From assembly GCA_900542555.1 (NCBI GenBank), contig UQNU01000016.1:1-39457 (forward strand): a stretch of DNA of 39,457 bases, in the 5' to 3' direction. Numbering within the stretch: position 1 is the first letter of the stretch; each line of letters opens with the position of its first letter. Below the pieces are notes generated by a model, which saw only the letters and a list, made by a program, of their open reading frames with translations, was not told the DNA's origin and did no database searches. A program made the position numbers and the translations under genes. This document shows, one piece after another, positions 39,232-39,457 of the stretch. The DNA comes from an uncultured Collinsella sp. GTDB taxonomy: Bacteria > Actinomycetota > Coriobacteriia > Coriobacteriales > Coriobacteriaceae.

Positions 39232-39457
39232 CTACACCTCTCCCTTCAGCTCGCCCATCTCCTCCAGCTTGGACACGTCCAGGTGCCTCCTCTACCTCCA
39301 CTCGTGCTCCACTATGTGCTTCAACCTTGCCGTCACCAGCATAAGGGCCGAGTTACCGTCCTGGAAGGTCCCGACAACTCTCGTCCTCCTCCTGATCTCG
39401 CGGGGGGTGTTCCTATAGTTTTGTCAACTGGGAAATGCTCTCCGTGCGACCGAATCG
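39232..39457 (-). pseudogene. Degenerate IS256-family transposase fragment (C-terminal part)
   Basis: Minus-strand translation gives TPREIRRRTRVVGTF, then QDGNSALMLVTARLKHIVEHEW, the C-terminal signature of mutator-type IS256 transposases (compare NREVRRRTRVVG...FP). An in-frame TGA precedes it and a TAG interrupts it right after EHEWR. The frame reopens as RRHLDVSKLEEMGEL and stops at 39232-39234. The window ends inside it. GGGGACAG at about 39205-39212 (minus strand) may be near the old element end. Confidence 0.65.

Overview
The window looks like chromosomal DNA from a Coriobacteriia member, most likely Collinsella or a close relative. This is inferred from gene order, high GC content with frequent TTG starts, and secreted proteins ending in RQDMAAF-type repeats. 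I ran no database search, so the genus is a judgement. About 31 kb is GC-rich core chromosome. From about 31.2 kb to the right end the DNA is clearly more AT-rich and carries a cell-surface locus.

Layout. (1) 1-1230: a RAYT-type (REP-associated tyrosine) transposase gene with five copies of its likely cognate palindromic repeat, followed by the terminator of the neighbouring operon. (2) 1230-14905, all on the minus strand, so transcription runs right to left: mreB-mreC-mreD-mrdA-rodA (rod-shape and elongation machinery), a DUF697-like membrane protein, a pair of radical-SAM/radical-SAM-linked proteins, then rplU-rpmA with their own promoter and terminator, then obg-nadD-yqeK-rsfS (ribosome assembly and NAD synthesis). 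(3) 15021-20956, minus strand: a TPR membrane protein, a cyclophilin, a zinc-ribbon membrane protein and a P-type ATPase. (4) tRNA-Arg(CCG), minus strand, with a good promoter and terminator, divergent from (5) 21241-29761, plus strand: aroF-tyrA-aroB-aroA-aroC-pheA-aroE/aroK fusion-aroQ. That covers all seven steps from PEP plus erythrose-4-phosphate to chorismate and both prephenate branches. A small leader ORF and an intrinsic terminator lie just before aroF and look like an attenuator. (6) 29840-30964: glf (UDP-galactopyranose mutase). (7) 31041-39457: a glycosyltransferase remnant, an O-antigen-ligase/polymerase-like protein, three secreted proteins that each end in the same ordered set of three SLH-like units, a polysaccharide pyruvyl transferase, and an IS256-type transposase remnant at the edge.

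How the genes fit together. The left half combines cell-wall elongation and ribosome maturation functions. The middle is a one-locus aromatic amino acid pathway. The right end reads as a cell-wall anchoring module: glf and the ligase-like protein would build a surface glycan, the pyruvyl transferase could decorate it, and the three SLH-like proteins could bind it. Two of these proteins share a 299-bp segment that appears identical at the DNA level, which points to recent recombination or gene conversion between them.

The most interesting leads are the variant SLH plus pyruvyl-transferase module, the gene-conversion tract, the candidate aro attenuator, and the RAYT/REP family whose copies sit on stop codons.
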